The position numbers and the translations under genes are program-made. This document shows, piece after piece, positions 44,517-54,211 of a DNA stretch of 64,000 nucleotides. Every line of letters begins with the position of its first letter. Within the stretch, counting starts at the first letter, position 1. The notes beneath the pieces are model-generated. The model did no database searches, was not told the DNA's origin, and saw nothing but the letters and a program-made list of their open reading frames with translations. This stretch comes from Xanthomonas chitinilytica (lineage in GTDB: Bacteria > Pseudomonadota > Gammaproteobacteria > Xanthomonadales > Xanthomonadaceae): contig NZ_JAPCHY010000016.1 in assembly GCF_026107455.2 (NCBI RefSeq), forward strand, positions 1 through 64,000, written 5' to 3'.

Positions 44517-45263
44517 ATGAGCCGCCTCCCCTTCCTCCTCGATGCTGCCCCGGACGCTCCGTTCCCGCCGGCCGGGCTGGCGCTGCGCGAGCCCGACGGC
44601 CTGCTGGCGGTGGGCGGCGACCTGTCGCCGGTGCGCCTGCTCAATGCCTATGCCGGCGGCATCTTCCCCTGGTTCTCGGAAGGCCAGCCGATCCTGTGGT
44701 GGTCGCCGGACCCGCGCATGGTGTTCGACACCGCCGGCGTGCGCCTGTCCTCGCGCTTCCGCCGCACCTTGCGCGGCTGCCGCTGGCAGGTCCGCGCCGA
44801 TACCGCGTTCGCCGACGTCGTCCGGGCCTGCGCCGACAGCCCGCGCCCCGGCCAGGACGGCACCTGGATCACCGCGGAAATGCAGCAGGCCTACCTCCAG
44901 CTGCACCGGCTGGGCCATGCGCACTCGGTGGAGGTGTTCGACGATGATCGGCTGGTCGGCGGCATCTATGGCGTGGCGATCGGCCGCCTGTTCTTCGGCG
45001 AGAGCATGTTCAGCGCCGCCAGCGGCGGCTCCAAGGTGGCCTTGGCGGCCCTGGCCCGGCGCCTGCACGAATGGGGCTGGCCGCTGATCGATGCCCAGGT
45101 CGAGAACGACCATCTGCTCTCGCTCGGCGCCCGCCGCCTGCCGCGCGCCGGGTTCCTGGCCGAGGTCGGGCGGCTGGTGCGCATGCCGGAGGCCGTGGGC
45201 GGCTGGACGCTGCGTTTCGGGGTATTGGCGGCATCCGCGCTGGCCGATCCCGGCCCCGATTAA
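44517..45263 (+). CDS. Leucyl/phenylalanyl-tRNA-protein transferase
   Basis: This 248-residue enzyme starts with the usual SRLPFLL and has FPPAGLALREPDGLLAVGGDLSP, AYAGGIFPWF and ILWWSPDPRMV near the start, then GWPLIDAQVENDHLLSLGAR near the end; all are hallmark motifs. It attaches Leu or Phe to proteins with N-terminal Arg or Lys, making them N-end-rule substrates. This fits the clpA and clpS genes 0.8-3.5 kb to the right, which deliver such substrates to ClpP. An ATG three codons upstream (44508) is an alternative start. Confidence 0.95.
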   Translation: MSRLPFLLDAAPDAPFPPAGLALREPDGLLAVGGDLSPVRLLNAYAGGIFPWFSEGQPILWWSPDPRMVFDTAGVRLSSRFRRTLRGCRWQVRADTAFADVVRACADSPRPGQDGTWITAEMQQAYLQLHRLGHAHSVEVFDDDRLVGGIYGVAIGRLFFGESMFSAASGGSKVALAALARRLHEWGWPLIDAQVENDHLLSLGARRLPRAGFLAEVGRLVRMPEAVGGWTLRFGVLAASALADPGPD

Positions 45264-45271
45264 CACAAACT

Positions 45272-45300
45272 TTGCATCAGGCGCCGCAGGCGCGTAAAAT
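45272..45300 (+). promoter_or_regulatory. Probable sigma-70 promoter of infA
   Basis: TTGCAT (45272-45277) and TAAAAT (45295-45300) are 17 bases apart and lie 49 bases upstream of the infA ATG, just after the aat stop codon. Confidence 0.6.
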
Positions 45301-45348
45301 GCCCGCTCTTAAGGCCCTCGGGCCGCTTGCAGAACCGCACAGGACTAC

Positions 45349-45567
45349 ATGTCGAAAGACGACTCCATCGAGTTCGAAGGCACCGTCAGCGAGACGTTGC
45401 CCAACACCACCTTCCGGGTACGGCTGGAAAACGGGCATGAAATCATCGCCCACATCTCCGGCCGCATGCGCAAGAATTACATCCGCATCCTGACAGGCGA
45501 CCGCGTCAAAGTCGAAATGACGCCCTACGACCTGACCAAGGGGCGGATCACCTACCGCATGAAGTAA
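45349..45567 (+). CDS. Translation initiation factor IF-1
   Basis: This 72-residue OB-fold protein has the usual sequence for the family ([19 protein letters not shown] at the start, [19 protein letters not shown] in the middle, [12 protein letters not shown] at the end). It binds the ribosomal A site during initiation. It is monocistronic here, with its own promoter and a strong terminator. The order aat-infA is common in proteobacteria. Confidence 0.97.
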   Translation: MSKDDSIEFEGTVSETLPNTTFRVRLENGHEIIAHISGRMRKNYIRILTGDRVKVEMTPYDLTKGRITYRMK

Positions 45568-45590
45568 GCGGCAAACGGGTGTTCAAGCAG

Positions 45591-45616
45591 AAGCCAGCCC
45601 TTGTGCTGGCTTTTTT
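45591..45616 (+). terminator. Rho-independent terminator of infA
   Basis: AAGCCAGC (45591-45598) pairs with GCTGGCTT around a 6-base loop, followed by a run of six T residues (45611-45616). It lies 24 bases after the infA stop. Confidence 0.88.
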
Positions 45617-45722
45617 GCGTGCCTGCGCGGCGAGGCCGTGCCGCTGGTCATCATGACCTGATCCCCCCTGCCCCGGGTCACGGGCACTTCCTGCAGGTTC
45701 CAGCCGCGGTTGTCGTCGATAA

Positions 45723-45986
45723 CGTGGGGCCCGGCTCAATCCCGGGCCGCCGACGCACATCTTCCTGCTGCGCAACGGCGACCAGCACTACAGGATCAAC
45801 TTCCGCAACGCCTGCTCGTCCGTGGCCACTTCGTCGAAGATCGGTTTCGGCACCGACGGCGCGGATGGCGACGTGCTGTGCGCCGACCGCACCCGGGTGG
45901 TCACCCGGCAGGACAGCTGCGCCATCGCCAGCGTCGAGCCGATCGACGGCAGCGAGTTCGCCCGCCGCGCCCGCGCGCGGCGCTGA
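45723..45986 (+). pseudogene. Remnant of a small secreted-protein gene (DUF6491-like)
   Basis: This plus-strand frame is open from a TAA at 45720-45722 to a TGA at 45984-45986 without any start codon near its beginning. It reads HIFLLRNGDQHYRINFRNAC, then VLCADRTRVVTRQDSCAIAS, with three cysteines spaced as in small Xanthomonadaceae proteins of the DUF6491 kind. The N-terminal half with the expected signal peptide is not found in any frame between infA and here, so the gene looks 5'-truncated. A perfect hairpin follows. The family link is by memory of the cysteine pattern and is tentative. Confidence 0.5.
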
Positions 45987-46002
45987 CCGCCGGCCAAACG
46001 AG

Positions 46003-46026
46003 AAGAGGCGGCCAGGGCCGCCTCTT
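46003..46026. terminator. Hairpin between the gene remnant and clpA
   Basis: AAGAGGCGGCC and GGCCGCCTCTT form a perfect 11-base stem with a 2-base loop. Plus-strand sequence after it has no T run; the minus strand continues TCTCGTTT. It probably ends clpA transcription and may work in both directions. Confidence 0.65.
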
Positions 46027-46050
46027 CGCCGCTCCTTCCGGAAAGCCGGC

Positions 46051-48330
<2,280 letters not shown>

Positions 48331-48441
48331 GGGGAACTCCGGCGGCTGTTGCCAACAATATGCGGGCTGCGGCGTGATTTTCCACAACCCTATCGGATCA
48401 CTGCGTTCAGACTGCGTTAGTACGCGCCGGCCCCGCCCGGC

Positions 48442-48762
48442 TCAGACCTGCTCCATCGTGCACAGCAGCGGGTGCTGGTTCATGCGCGAGAACTCGTTGA
48501 CCTGGGCCACCTTGGTCTCGGCCACCTCGCGGGTATAGACCCCGCAGACGCCGCGGCCCCGGGTATGGACGTGCAGCATCACCTGGGTGGCCTTGTCCAG
48601 GTCCATGGCGAAGAAGCTCTGCAGCACCGTCACCACGAAATCCATCGGCGTGTAGTCGTCGTTGAGCAGCATCACCTGGTAGAACGGCGGCGGTGCGACC
48701 TCGGGCTTGCCGGTCTCTACCAGCACGCCATGTTCGTTGTCTTGATGGGTCTTGTGGGGCAT
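48442..48762 (-). CDS. ClpS adaptor protein
   Basis: This is a 106-residue adaptor. After a flexible acidic N-terminus come [20 protein letters not shown], with the NDD-TPM hydrophobic pocket that holds N-end-rule residues, and [23 protein letters not shown], where the second histidine helps to bind the substrate amino group. It docks on the ClpA N-domain. It is divergent from the small secreted-protein gene at 48856. Confidence 0.96.
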   Translation of the reverse strand: MPHKTHQDNEHGVLVETGKPEVAPPPFYQVMLLNDDYTPMDFVVTVLQSFFAMDLDKATQVMLHVHTRGRGVCGVYTREVAETKVAQVNEFSRMNQHPLLCTMEQV

Positions 48763-48855
48763 CTTGCAATTATACGGCTCCGTCCCGCCGACATTGGACG
48801 ACAGCGCCGCCGCCCCGCACAATCTGCGGATATTCCGCTTCCTGCATGGGGAAAA

Positions 48856-49323
48856 ATGAAGAAGACCATCATCGCCGCGCTGCTGGGCGGCACTCTGGCC
48901 GCCAGCGCAATGGCCGCCGCGCCGGACCCCGCCGTCGGCCGTCTGCTCGACAGCCTCGAATACAACTACGAGATCGACGACGACGGCGATTACAAGATGG
49001 TGTTCGACATGGAGGACGAGCGCTCGCAGCTGGTGTTCGTGCGCTCCCAGGTGGAGGAGTACGGCAGCCACCGCGTGCGCGAGGTATGGTCGCCGGCCTA
49101 CCGTTCGCCGGGCCCGCAGCTGCCGGTGCAGGTGGCCAACCGCCTGCTGGAAGACTCCAACAACGCCAAGCTCGGCGGCTGGGTGAAGCAGCAGGACATG
49201 GCCATGTTCGTGGTCAAGCTCGATGCCGGGGCCTCGGCCGAGGTGCTGAGCGACGCGATCGAGGCGGCGATCCGCTCCGCCGACGCGATGGAGCTGGAGC
49301 TGACCTCGAAGGACGAGTTCTGA
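48856..49323 (+). CDS. Exported YbjN-like protein
   Basis: This 155-residue protein has a signal peptide ([21 protein letters not shown]) and an acidic mature part: [20 protein letters not shown], then [29 protein letters not shown]. The alternating pattern resembles YbjN-domain (type III chaperone-like) proteins. The function is unknown. The ATG follows GGGGAAAA. The next gene starts with GTG one base after its stop, so it is the first gene of the run nudix-mnmA-hflD. Confidence 0.75.
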   Translation: MKKTIIAALLGGTLAASAMAAAPDPAVGRLLDSLEYNYEIDDDGDYKMVFDMEDERSQLVFVRSQVEEYGSHRVREVWSPAYRSPGPQLPVQVANRLLEDSNNAKLGGWVKQQDMAMFVVKLDAGASAEVLSDAIEAAIRSADAMELELTSKDEF

Positions 49324-49324
49324 A

Positions 49325-49786
49325 GTGAGCGCGATCCCGTCCCGGCGCTGGCTGCCGCACGTCACCGTCGCCACCGTGGTGCCGCGCGACGGGCGCTTGC
49401 TGCTGGTGGAAGAGACCATCGATGGCCGGCAGGTACTCAACCAGCCGGCCGGCCACCTGGAAGCCGGCGAGAGCCTGCTGCAGGCGGCGGTGCGCGAGAC
49501 CCGCGAGGAAACCGGCTGGGACGTGCGCCTGACCCACTACATCGGCACCTACCAGTGGACCGCCGGCGACGGTACGCCGTTCCTGCGCTTCGCCTTCGCC
49601 GCCGAACCGCTGGCGCACCACCCCGCCCAGCCGCTGGACGAGGGCATCGTGCAGGCGCTGTGGCTGGCGCCGGCGCAGCTGCAGGCCGAGTCCGCGCGCC
49701 TGCGCAGCCCGCTGGTATGGCAGGTGGTGGCCGACTGGCTGGGCGGCCAGCGCCACCCGCTGTCCCTGCTGAGGCAGGTCGCATGA
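49325..49786 (+). CDS. NUDIX hydrolase, NudJ-like
   Basis: This is a 153-residue protein with the Nudix box [23 protein letters not shown] near 43-65 (all metal-binding glutamates present). [10 protein letters not shown] and the following segment are as in NudJ, which acts on thiamine-pyrophosphate-type and other pyrophosphates and stands before mnmA in many proteobacteria. The start is GTG, directly after the preceding stop. Its stop overlaps the mnmA ATG (ATGA). Confidence 0.9.
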   Translation: MSAIPSRRWLPHVTVATVVPRDGRLLLVEETIDGRQVLNQPAGHLEAGESLLQAAVRETREETGWDVRLTHYIGTYQWTAGDGTPFLRFAFAAEPLAHHPAQPLDEGIVQALWLAPAQLQAESARLRSPLVWQVVADWLGGQRHPLSLLRQVA

Positions 49787-50919
49787 GCCGGGTACGGATC
49801 GTGGTGGGCGTCTCCGGCGGCGTGGATTCGTCGGTGGCGGCGCTGCGGCTGGTGCAGCAGGGCGAGGCGGTGGCCGGCCTGTTCATGCAGAACTGGGCCG
49901 ACGACGGCTCGGGCGAGTGCCGCGCCGAGGACGACCGCCGCGACGCGGTGGCGGTATGCGGCAAGCTCGGCATCCCGTTCCATTTCCGCGATTTCTCCAG
50001 CGAATACTGGCAGGGCGTGTTCGAGCACTTCCTGGCCGAGTACGCCGCCGGCCGCACCCCCAACCCGGACGTGCTGTGCAACCGCGAGGTGAAGTTCAAG
50101 CATTTCCTGGATGCGGCGCGCGAGCTGGGCGCCGAGCGCATCGCCACCGGCCACTATGCCCGCATCGACCGGCAAGACGGCCGCTGGCGGCTGCTGCGCG
50201 GGGCCGACCGCGGCAAGGACCAGAGCTACTTCCTGCACCAGCTGGGGCAGGAACAGCTGGCGGCGACGCTGTTCCCGATCGGCGGGCTGCAGAAGGACGA
50301 CCTGCGCCGGATCGCCCGCGAGGCCGGCCTGCCGACCCACGCCAAGAAGGATTCCACCGGCATCTGCTTCATCGGCGAGCGCGACTTCCGCCAGTTCCTC
50401 TCGCAGTACCTCCCCGCCCGCCCCGGCGAGATCCGCGACCCGCAGGACCGGCGCATCGCCGAGCATCCGGGCGTGTTCTATTTCACCCTGGGCCAGCGCG
50501 AGGGCCTGAACATCGGCGGCGTCCGCGGCCGCCCGGCCGCCCCCTGGTACGTGGTCGGCAAGGACGTGGCCGGCAACGTGCTGTACGTGGACCAGGACCA
50601 CGACAGTCCCTGGCTGCAGTCCGGCTGGCTGCGTTCGGAAACGGCGCACTGGATCGCCGGTGCGCCGCCGGCGACGCGTTTCGAGTGCACCGCGCAGACC
50701 CGCTACCGCCAGCCCGACGAGCCGTGCACGGTGCAGGTGGGCGACGACGGCAGCGTCGAGGTGCGTTTCGCGCGCCCGCAGCGGGCGGTCACGCCGGGGC
50801 AGTCGCTGGTGCTGTACGACGGCGAGCAATGCCTGGGCGGGGCGGTGATCGCCGCCACCGATGCGCCGCTGGAGCGGCGCCTGGGCACCCCTACTTTCCC
50901 TTCAGAGATATCCCGATGA
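49783..50919 (+). CDS. tRNA-specific 2-thiouridylase MnmA
   Basis: This is a 378-residue enzyme. The PP-loop [17 protein letters not shown] is at the N-terminus, and [24 protein letters not shown] carries the first catalytic cysteine. [17 protein letters not shown] carries the second, and the C-terminal beta-barrel follows. It puts sulphur on U34 of Lys, Glu and Gln tRNAs. The ATG overlaps the nudJ stop, and its own stop overlaps the hflD start, giving a coupled set of three. Confidence 0.96.
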   Translation: MSRVRIVVGVSGGVDSSVAALRLVQQGEAVAGLFMQNWADDGSGECRAEDDRRDAVAVCGKLGIPFHFRDFSSEYWQGVFEHFLAEYAAGRTPNPDVLCNREVKFKHFLDAARELGAERIATGHYARIDRQDGRWRLLRGADRGKDQSYFLHQLGQEQLAATLFPIGGLQKDDLRRIAREAGLPTHAKKDSTGICFIGERDFRQFLSQYLPARPGEIRDPQDRRIAEHPGVFYFTLGQREGLNIGGVRGRPAAPWYVVGKDVAGNVLYVDQDHDSPWLQSGWLRSETAHWIAGAPPATRFECTAQTRYRQPDEPCTVQVGDDGSVEVRFARPQRAVTPGQSLVLYDGEQCLGGAVIAATDAPLERRLGTPTFPSEISR

Positions 50920-51530
50920 GTTTTTCCCTCGACGACCGCGTACTGGCACTGGCGGGCATCGCGCAGGCGCTGCAGCAGGTGCGCCGCATCGCCGAAACCG
51001 GCCATTCCGAAGCCGCCGTGGTCCGCACCGCGATGGACAGCGTGTTCCGCATCGACGCCGACTCGCCGGCGGAGGTGTTCGGCGGCGCCGGCAACCTCGC
51101 CCCCGGGCTGCGCCTGCTGCAGGGCTATTTCCGCAACCAGAACAAGGACGAGGCGCTGCCGCGGCTGGCGCTGGCGGTGCTGCAGCTGGAGCGCCGCTTC
51201 GTGAAGGAAGGCGCCACCGTCGACAAGGTCGCCGCCGGCATCGAACGCGCCGCCGCGCAGGCCCGCGAACTGGGCGACAGCGCCCACCCGGACGTACTGG
51301 CGGCGATGGGCGGGCTGTATGCCGACACCATCAGCCAGTTGCGGCCGCGGGTCATGGTCCAGGGCAACCCGCACTACCTCGGCCAGGCCGGGGTGGTCGC
51401 CGAGATCCGCGCCCTGCTGCTGGCCGCGGTGCGCTCGGCGGTGCTGTGGCGCCAGGTCGGCGGCAACTACTGGGACTTCCTGTTCGCCAAGCGCGGCATG
51501 GTCGAAGCGGTGGAGCGGGCGCTGGCGTAA
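50916..51530 (+). CDS. HflD homologue
   Basis: This 204-residue, mostly helical protein begins [22 protein letters not shown] and has [17 protein letters not shown] and the C-terminal [22 protein letters not shown] typical of HflD, a membrane-peripheral regulator linked in E. coli to lambda CII stability. Its ATG overlaps the mnmA stop (ATGA). The order mnmA-hflD is widely conserved. Confidence 0.93.
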   Translation: MSFSLDDRVLALAGIAQALQQVRRIAETGHSEAAVVRTAMDSVFRIDADSPAEVFGGAGNLAPGLRLLQGYFRNQNKDEALPRLALAVLQLERRFVKEGATVDKVAAGIERAAAQARELGDSAHPDVLAAMGGLYADTISQLRPRVMVQGNPHYLGQAGVVAEIRALLLAAVRSAVLWRQVGGNYWDFLFAKRGMVEAVERALA

Positions 51531-51900
51531 TCGCGCGCTGGGGCCGGCGGCCGGCCGGGGCGCTGCCGTTCCTCCCGCTGCGGCTGGCGTACCGGAAAGA
51601 ACCTGAGCGCCGGGCCCGGGGGATGCGGCCGGCGCCAGGCAACCGGCGCGGCACTGGATGACCAGTCTGCCGGCCGTTGCAACACACTTCCCGCCTGTTC
51701 ATGGGAAACGGCACGCCTGCCTCCGGGCCTCGCGCGGTTCCGGCGCTCCCGATCGGCGCGTACGGCCACTGGGGGGGCGCGGCGACGGGCTTTCCACGCC
51801 GCGCGTCTTTTCCCCGGCGAAAGTCGCCGGGTGACCAGCGCCTTGCGCCGTCGTGAAGTACCTCCGCCTGTGCGGGGAGGACGGGTTTCGCTGGACGCTC
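51531..51900. other. Intergenic stretch after hflD
   Basis: Nothing coding is recognised in these 370 bases. There is a perfect 8-base stem with a 3-base loop (CCCGGCGA...TCGCCGGG, 51813-51831) without a T run. The sigma-28 promoter of the chemoreceptor gene starts at 51901. Confidence 0.5.
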
Positions 51901-51927
51901 TAAAGACCCCGGGGGTACGGCCGATAC
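51901..51927 (+). promoter_or_regulatory. Sigma-28 (FliA) promoter of the chemoreceptor gene
   Basis: TAAAG (51901-51905) is followed after 14 bases by GCCGATAC (51920-51927). The consensus is TAAAGTTT, 11 bases, GCCGATAA, so the -35 start, spacing and -10 match, with one change in the -10 and a different TTT part. The ATG follows 28 bases after the -10. Confidence 0.82.
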
Positions 51928-51955
51928 TGCATTCGTGACTCTCCCGAGAACATCC

Positions 51956-53146
51956 ATGTACTCACGCATCGCTATCCGTCTGGCAGCCCCCCTGGCCATG
52001 ACCTTCCTCGTCCTCTTCGCGGTCGGGTTCGAGTGGCCCGTCGCGGTTCGCTGGGCCATCCTGACCACGATGACCCTGAGCTGGCTCGTATTCGCCTACT
52101 GGTGCGTGCGCAGCCAGACCCAGCGTTCGCCCGAGCATGCGCGGATCCTGCGCGAGCAGGACCAGCTGCTCAACGAGCTGCGCAGCTTCGTCGGCAACGA
52201 GATCGACGGTTCGCGCAGCGAGATCGAGCGCGCCCGCGAACTGATCCGTCAGGCGGTGGGTGGACTGGGCAGCAGCTTCGATGCGATGAACCGCAAGTCG
52301 CGCCAGCAGAGCCAGGCGCTGGCCCGCATCGTCGACCGCGCCGGCGAGGAAGGCGGCGCCGGCGTCGATGTGGCCCGTTTCGCCCAGCACGCCAGCCAGC
52401 GGATGGAGCAGCTGGTGGAGGCGCTGGAACAGGTCAGCGGCCAGAGCAGCACCACGGTGCAGCACATCGACCAGATGGCGCAGCACCTGGACGGCATCTT
52501 CGCGCTGCTGGAGGACGTCAAGTCGATCGCCGACCAGACCAACCTGCTGGCGCTGAACGCGGCCATCGAGGCCGCCCGCGCCGGCGAGGCGGGCCGCGGC
52601 TTCGCGGTGGTGGCCGACGAGGTGCGCAACCTGTCCGAGCGCTCCACCACCTTCAACGAGCAGATCCGCAAGCTGGCGCACAGCTCCAAGGACGCCATCG
52701 CCAAGGTGCGCGAGACCGTCTCGCACATGGCCTCGCGCGACATGGACCGCTCCCGCGAAGCCCGCCAGGAAGCGGCGGCGATGCTGGACAACGTGGCGGC
52801 GATCAACAGCTCGCTCGGCGACGGCATGCGCGAGATCTCCGAATGCGGCCGTGCCATCGACAGCAGCGTGGCCGAGGCCGTGCGCGCCCTGCAGTTCGAG
52901 GACATCGCCACCCAGGCCCTGGGCGGGGTGCACACCCACCTGGATCGCCTGAGCGAGATCAACCGCGAGGCGGTCGCGCTGCAGGAACTGCTGCATCGCA
53001 ATGGCGGCGTGTTCGACAGCGAGCTGGCCACCGCCCTGCAGCGCATGGGCAGCCGCCTGCGCGAGATGCGCAGCGAGTGGGAGCGGCCGCCGCACAAGCC
53101 GGTGAGCCAGCAGACCATGGGCGCCGGCACCGTGGAGCTGTTCTGA
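51956..53146 (+). CDS. Methyl-accepting chemotaxis-type protein without a periplasmic sensor
   Basis: This is a 396-residue protein. Two membrane helices (about 5-25 and 28-50) with almost no loop between them anchor a cytoplasmic coiled-coil signalling domain. The conserved tip [20 protein letters not shown] lies near 190-209 and continues [18 protein letters not shown]. There is no HAMP or periplasmic ligand domain, so the signal, if any, is sensed in the membrane or inside the cell. No C-terminal CheR-docking pentapeptide is seen. The sigma-28 promoter places it in the late flagellar regulon. The start ATG at 51956 is preceded by CGAGAA. Confidence 0.92.
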   Translation: MYSRIAIRLAAPLAMTFLVLFAVGFEWPVAVRWAILTTMTLSWLVFAYWCVRSQTQRSPEHARILREQDQLLNELRSFVGNEIDGSRSEIERARELIRQAVGGLGSSFDAMNRKSRQQSQALARIVDRAGEEGGAGVDVARFAQHASQRMEQLVEALEQVSGQSSTTVQHIDQMAQHLDGIFALLEDVKSIADQTNLLALNAAIEAARAGEAGRGFAVVADEVRNLSERSTTFNEQIRKLAHSSKDAIAKVRETVSHMASRDMDRSREARQEAAAMLDNVAAINSSLGDGMREISECGRAIDSSVAEAVRALQFEDIATQALGGVHTHLDRLSEINREAVALQELLHRNGGVFDSELATALQRMGSRLREMRSEWERPPHKPVSQQTMGAGTVELF

Positions 53147-53171
53147 TCCCACGGCCGCCAATGCATTGACG

Positions 53172-53197
53172 AAGCCCCGGCGCGAGCCGGGGCTTTT
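53172..53197 (+). terminator. Rho-independent terminator of the chemoreceptor gene
   Basis: AAGCCCCGG and CCGGGGCTT form a 9-base stem with a 6-base loop, followed by a short T run. It lies 26 bases after the stop codon. Confidence 0.85.
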
Positions 53198-53224
53198 CTC
53201 GTACTGCCGCTTCGCCGATCCCCG

Positions 53225-53488
53225 ATGTCCCTGACCTCCCCCTCCAACGACGACGACATCGCCCCCCTCCTGCCCGGAACCCAGGAGTCGCCGGCGGCAT
53301 CCCCCGCGCAGGCGACGCGCCTGGCGCCGGGTGGCGTGCTGCAGCGCCTGGAAACGATGGCGCAGGCCGAGCTGGCGCAACTTGCCGCGCGGCCGCCGAC
53401 AACACGACCGATCGACGATCCGATGCTGGCGGGGCTGGCCTGGGACCTGGGCCTTTGCGGCCGGGACGCGCTGCGCGGCGAGGATTGA
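53225..53488 (+). CDS. Small hypothetical protein
   Basis: This is an 87-residue acidic, Pro/Ala-rich protein that begins MSLTSPSNDDDIAPLLPG and has a helical middle (VLQRLETMAQAELAQLAARP). No family is recognised and no signal peptide or membrane helix is seen. It starts 28 bases after the terminator of the chemoreceptor gene, so it needs its own promoter; none is obvious. Codon use looks genuine (GC-rich third positions). Confidence 0.5.
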   Translation: MSLTSPSNDDDIAPLLPGTQESPAASPAQATRLAPGGVLQRLETMAQAELAQLAARPPTTRPIDDPMLAGLAWDLGLCGRDALRGED

Positions 53489-54211
53489 GGCGGGCGCGGC
53501 GGAACGGAGGCCGGGGCATCCTTCCCTTCCTCCTGCAGCGACCGGCACCGGGGCAAGTCGCCGGCGACGATGGTTGCCAGTCGATGGCGGTTTCGGCGGC
53601 GGAGACGGCGCCCGTGCATTTCGCTGGGAACGACCGCCTGGAGTAATGCGGGCAGCAGCTGCCGGGCCGTCCATGGCAGCAAAGACCGGGAAGAGCCGGG
53701 GCGTGGACCTCCCCCGCGCCCCTTGCCCGTGGAGGAACGGTAGCCTGGAAGGACTCTTCACCGGGAGCGCTCCCCGGGGGATCCCGCCACCGTCCGGAAA
53801 GCTCGCGACGTGCGTCGCTCCTGCAATGTCCCGGCCGTGTTCCCGGCTATTTGCAGGAGCGATGCACGTCGCGACCGATGGTGCGCCAATCGCCAGGGAA
53901 AAACCGCGGCAACCGGAGACGAAGCCCCCGATCGACCGGCAGGCGGCGCTCGGCAGCGCCGACCGGCATGACTGGAAGCCGATCTGCATGACAGAAGCGG
54001 CCCGCCGGCGAACCACGGACCCGGACTGGCGCAGGCACGCGAATGCCGACCCAGGAGCCGCCCACGCCACATCGGCCGGCACAGGCCGGCACCCGCTCAT
54101 GGGCCGAAGGAGAACGATGGGACAGGGTCGCAAGCCGCGGCGCCCCGCCCCGCACGGCAGGACCGGGGGACCGGAGATCGCGCGACCGGCAGCCGGCCGG
54201 GAAGCGCAGGA
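53489..54211. other. 723-base intergenic stretch with a REP dyad
   Basis: No gene is recognised on either strand. The only structured item is the REP pair at 53801-53876. The stretch lies between two converging units, the small plus-strand gene and the minus-strand GGDEF-EAL gene, and may hold decayed sequence. Confidence 0.5.
53801..53876. repeat. REP dyad, copy 3 (diverged)
   Basis: The inverted arms (53801-53826 and 53851-53876) share the GCAGGAGCGA head and CGTCGCGA tail of the other copies, but the inner stem is changed: GCGACGTGCGTCGC on one side and GCGATGCACGTCGC on the other. The changes in one arm are mostly matched in the other, so pairing is kept. Confidence 0.78.
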
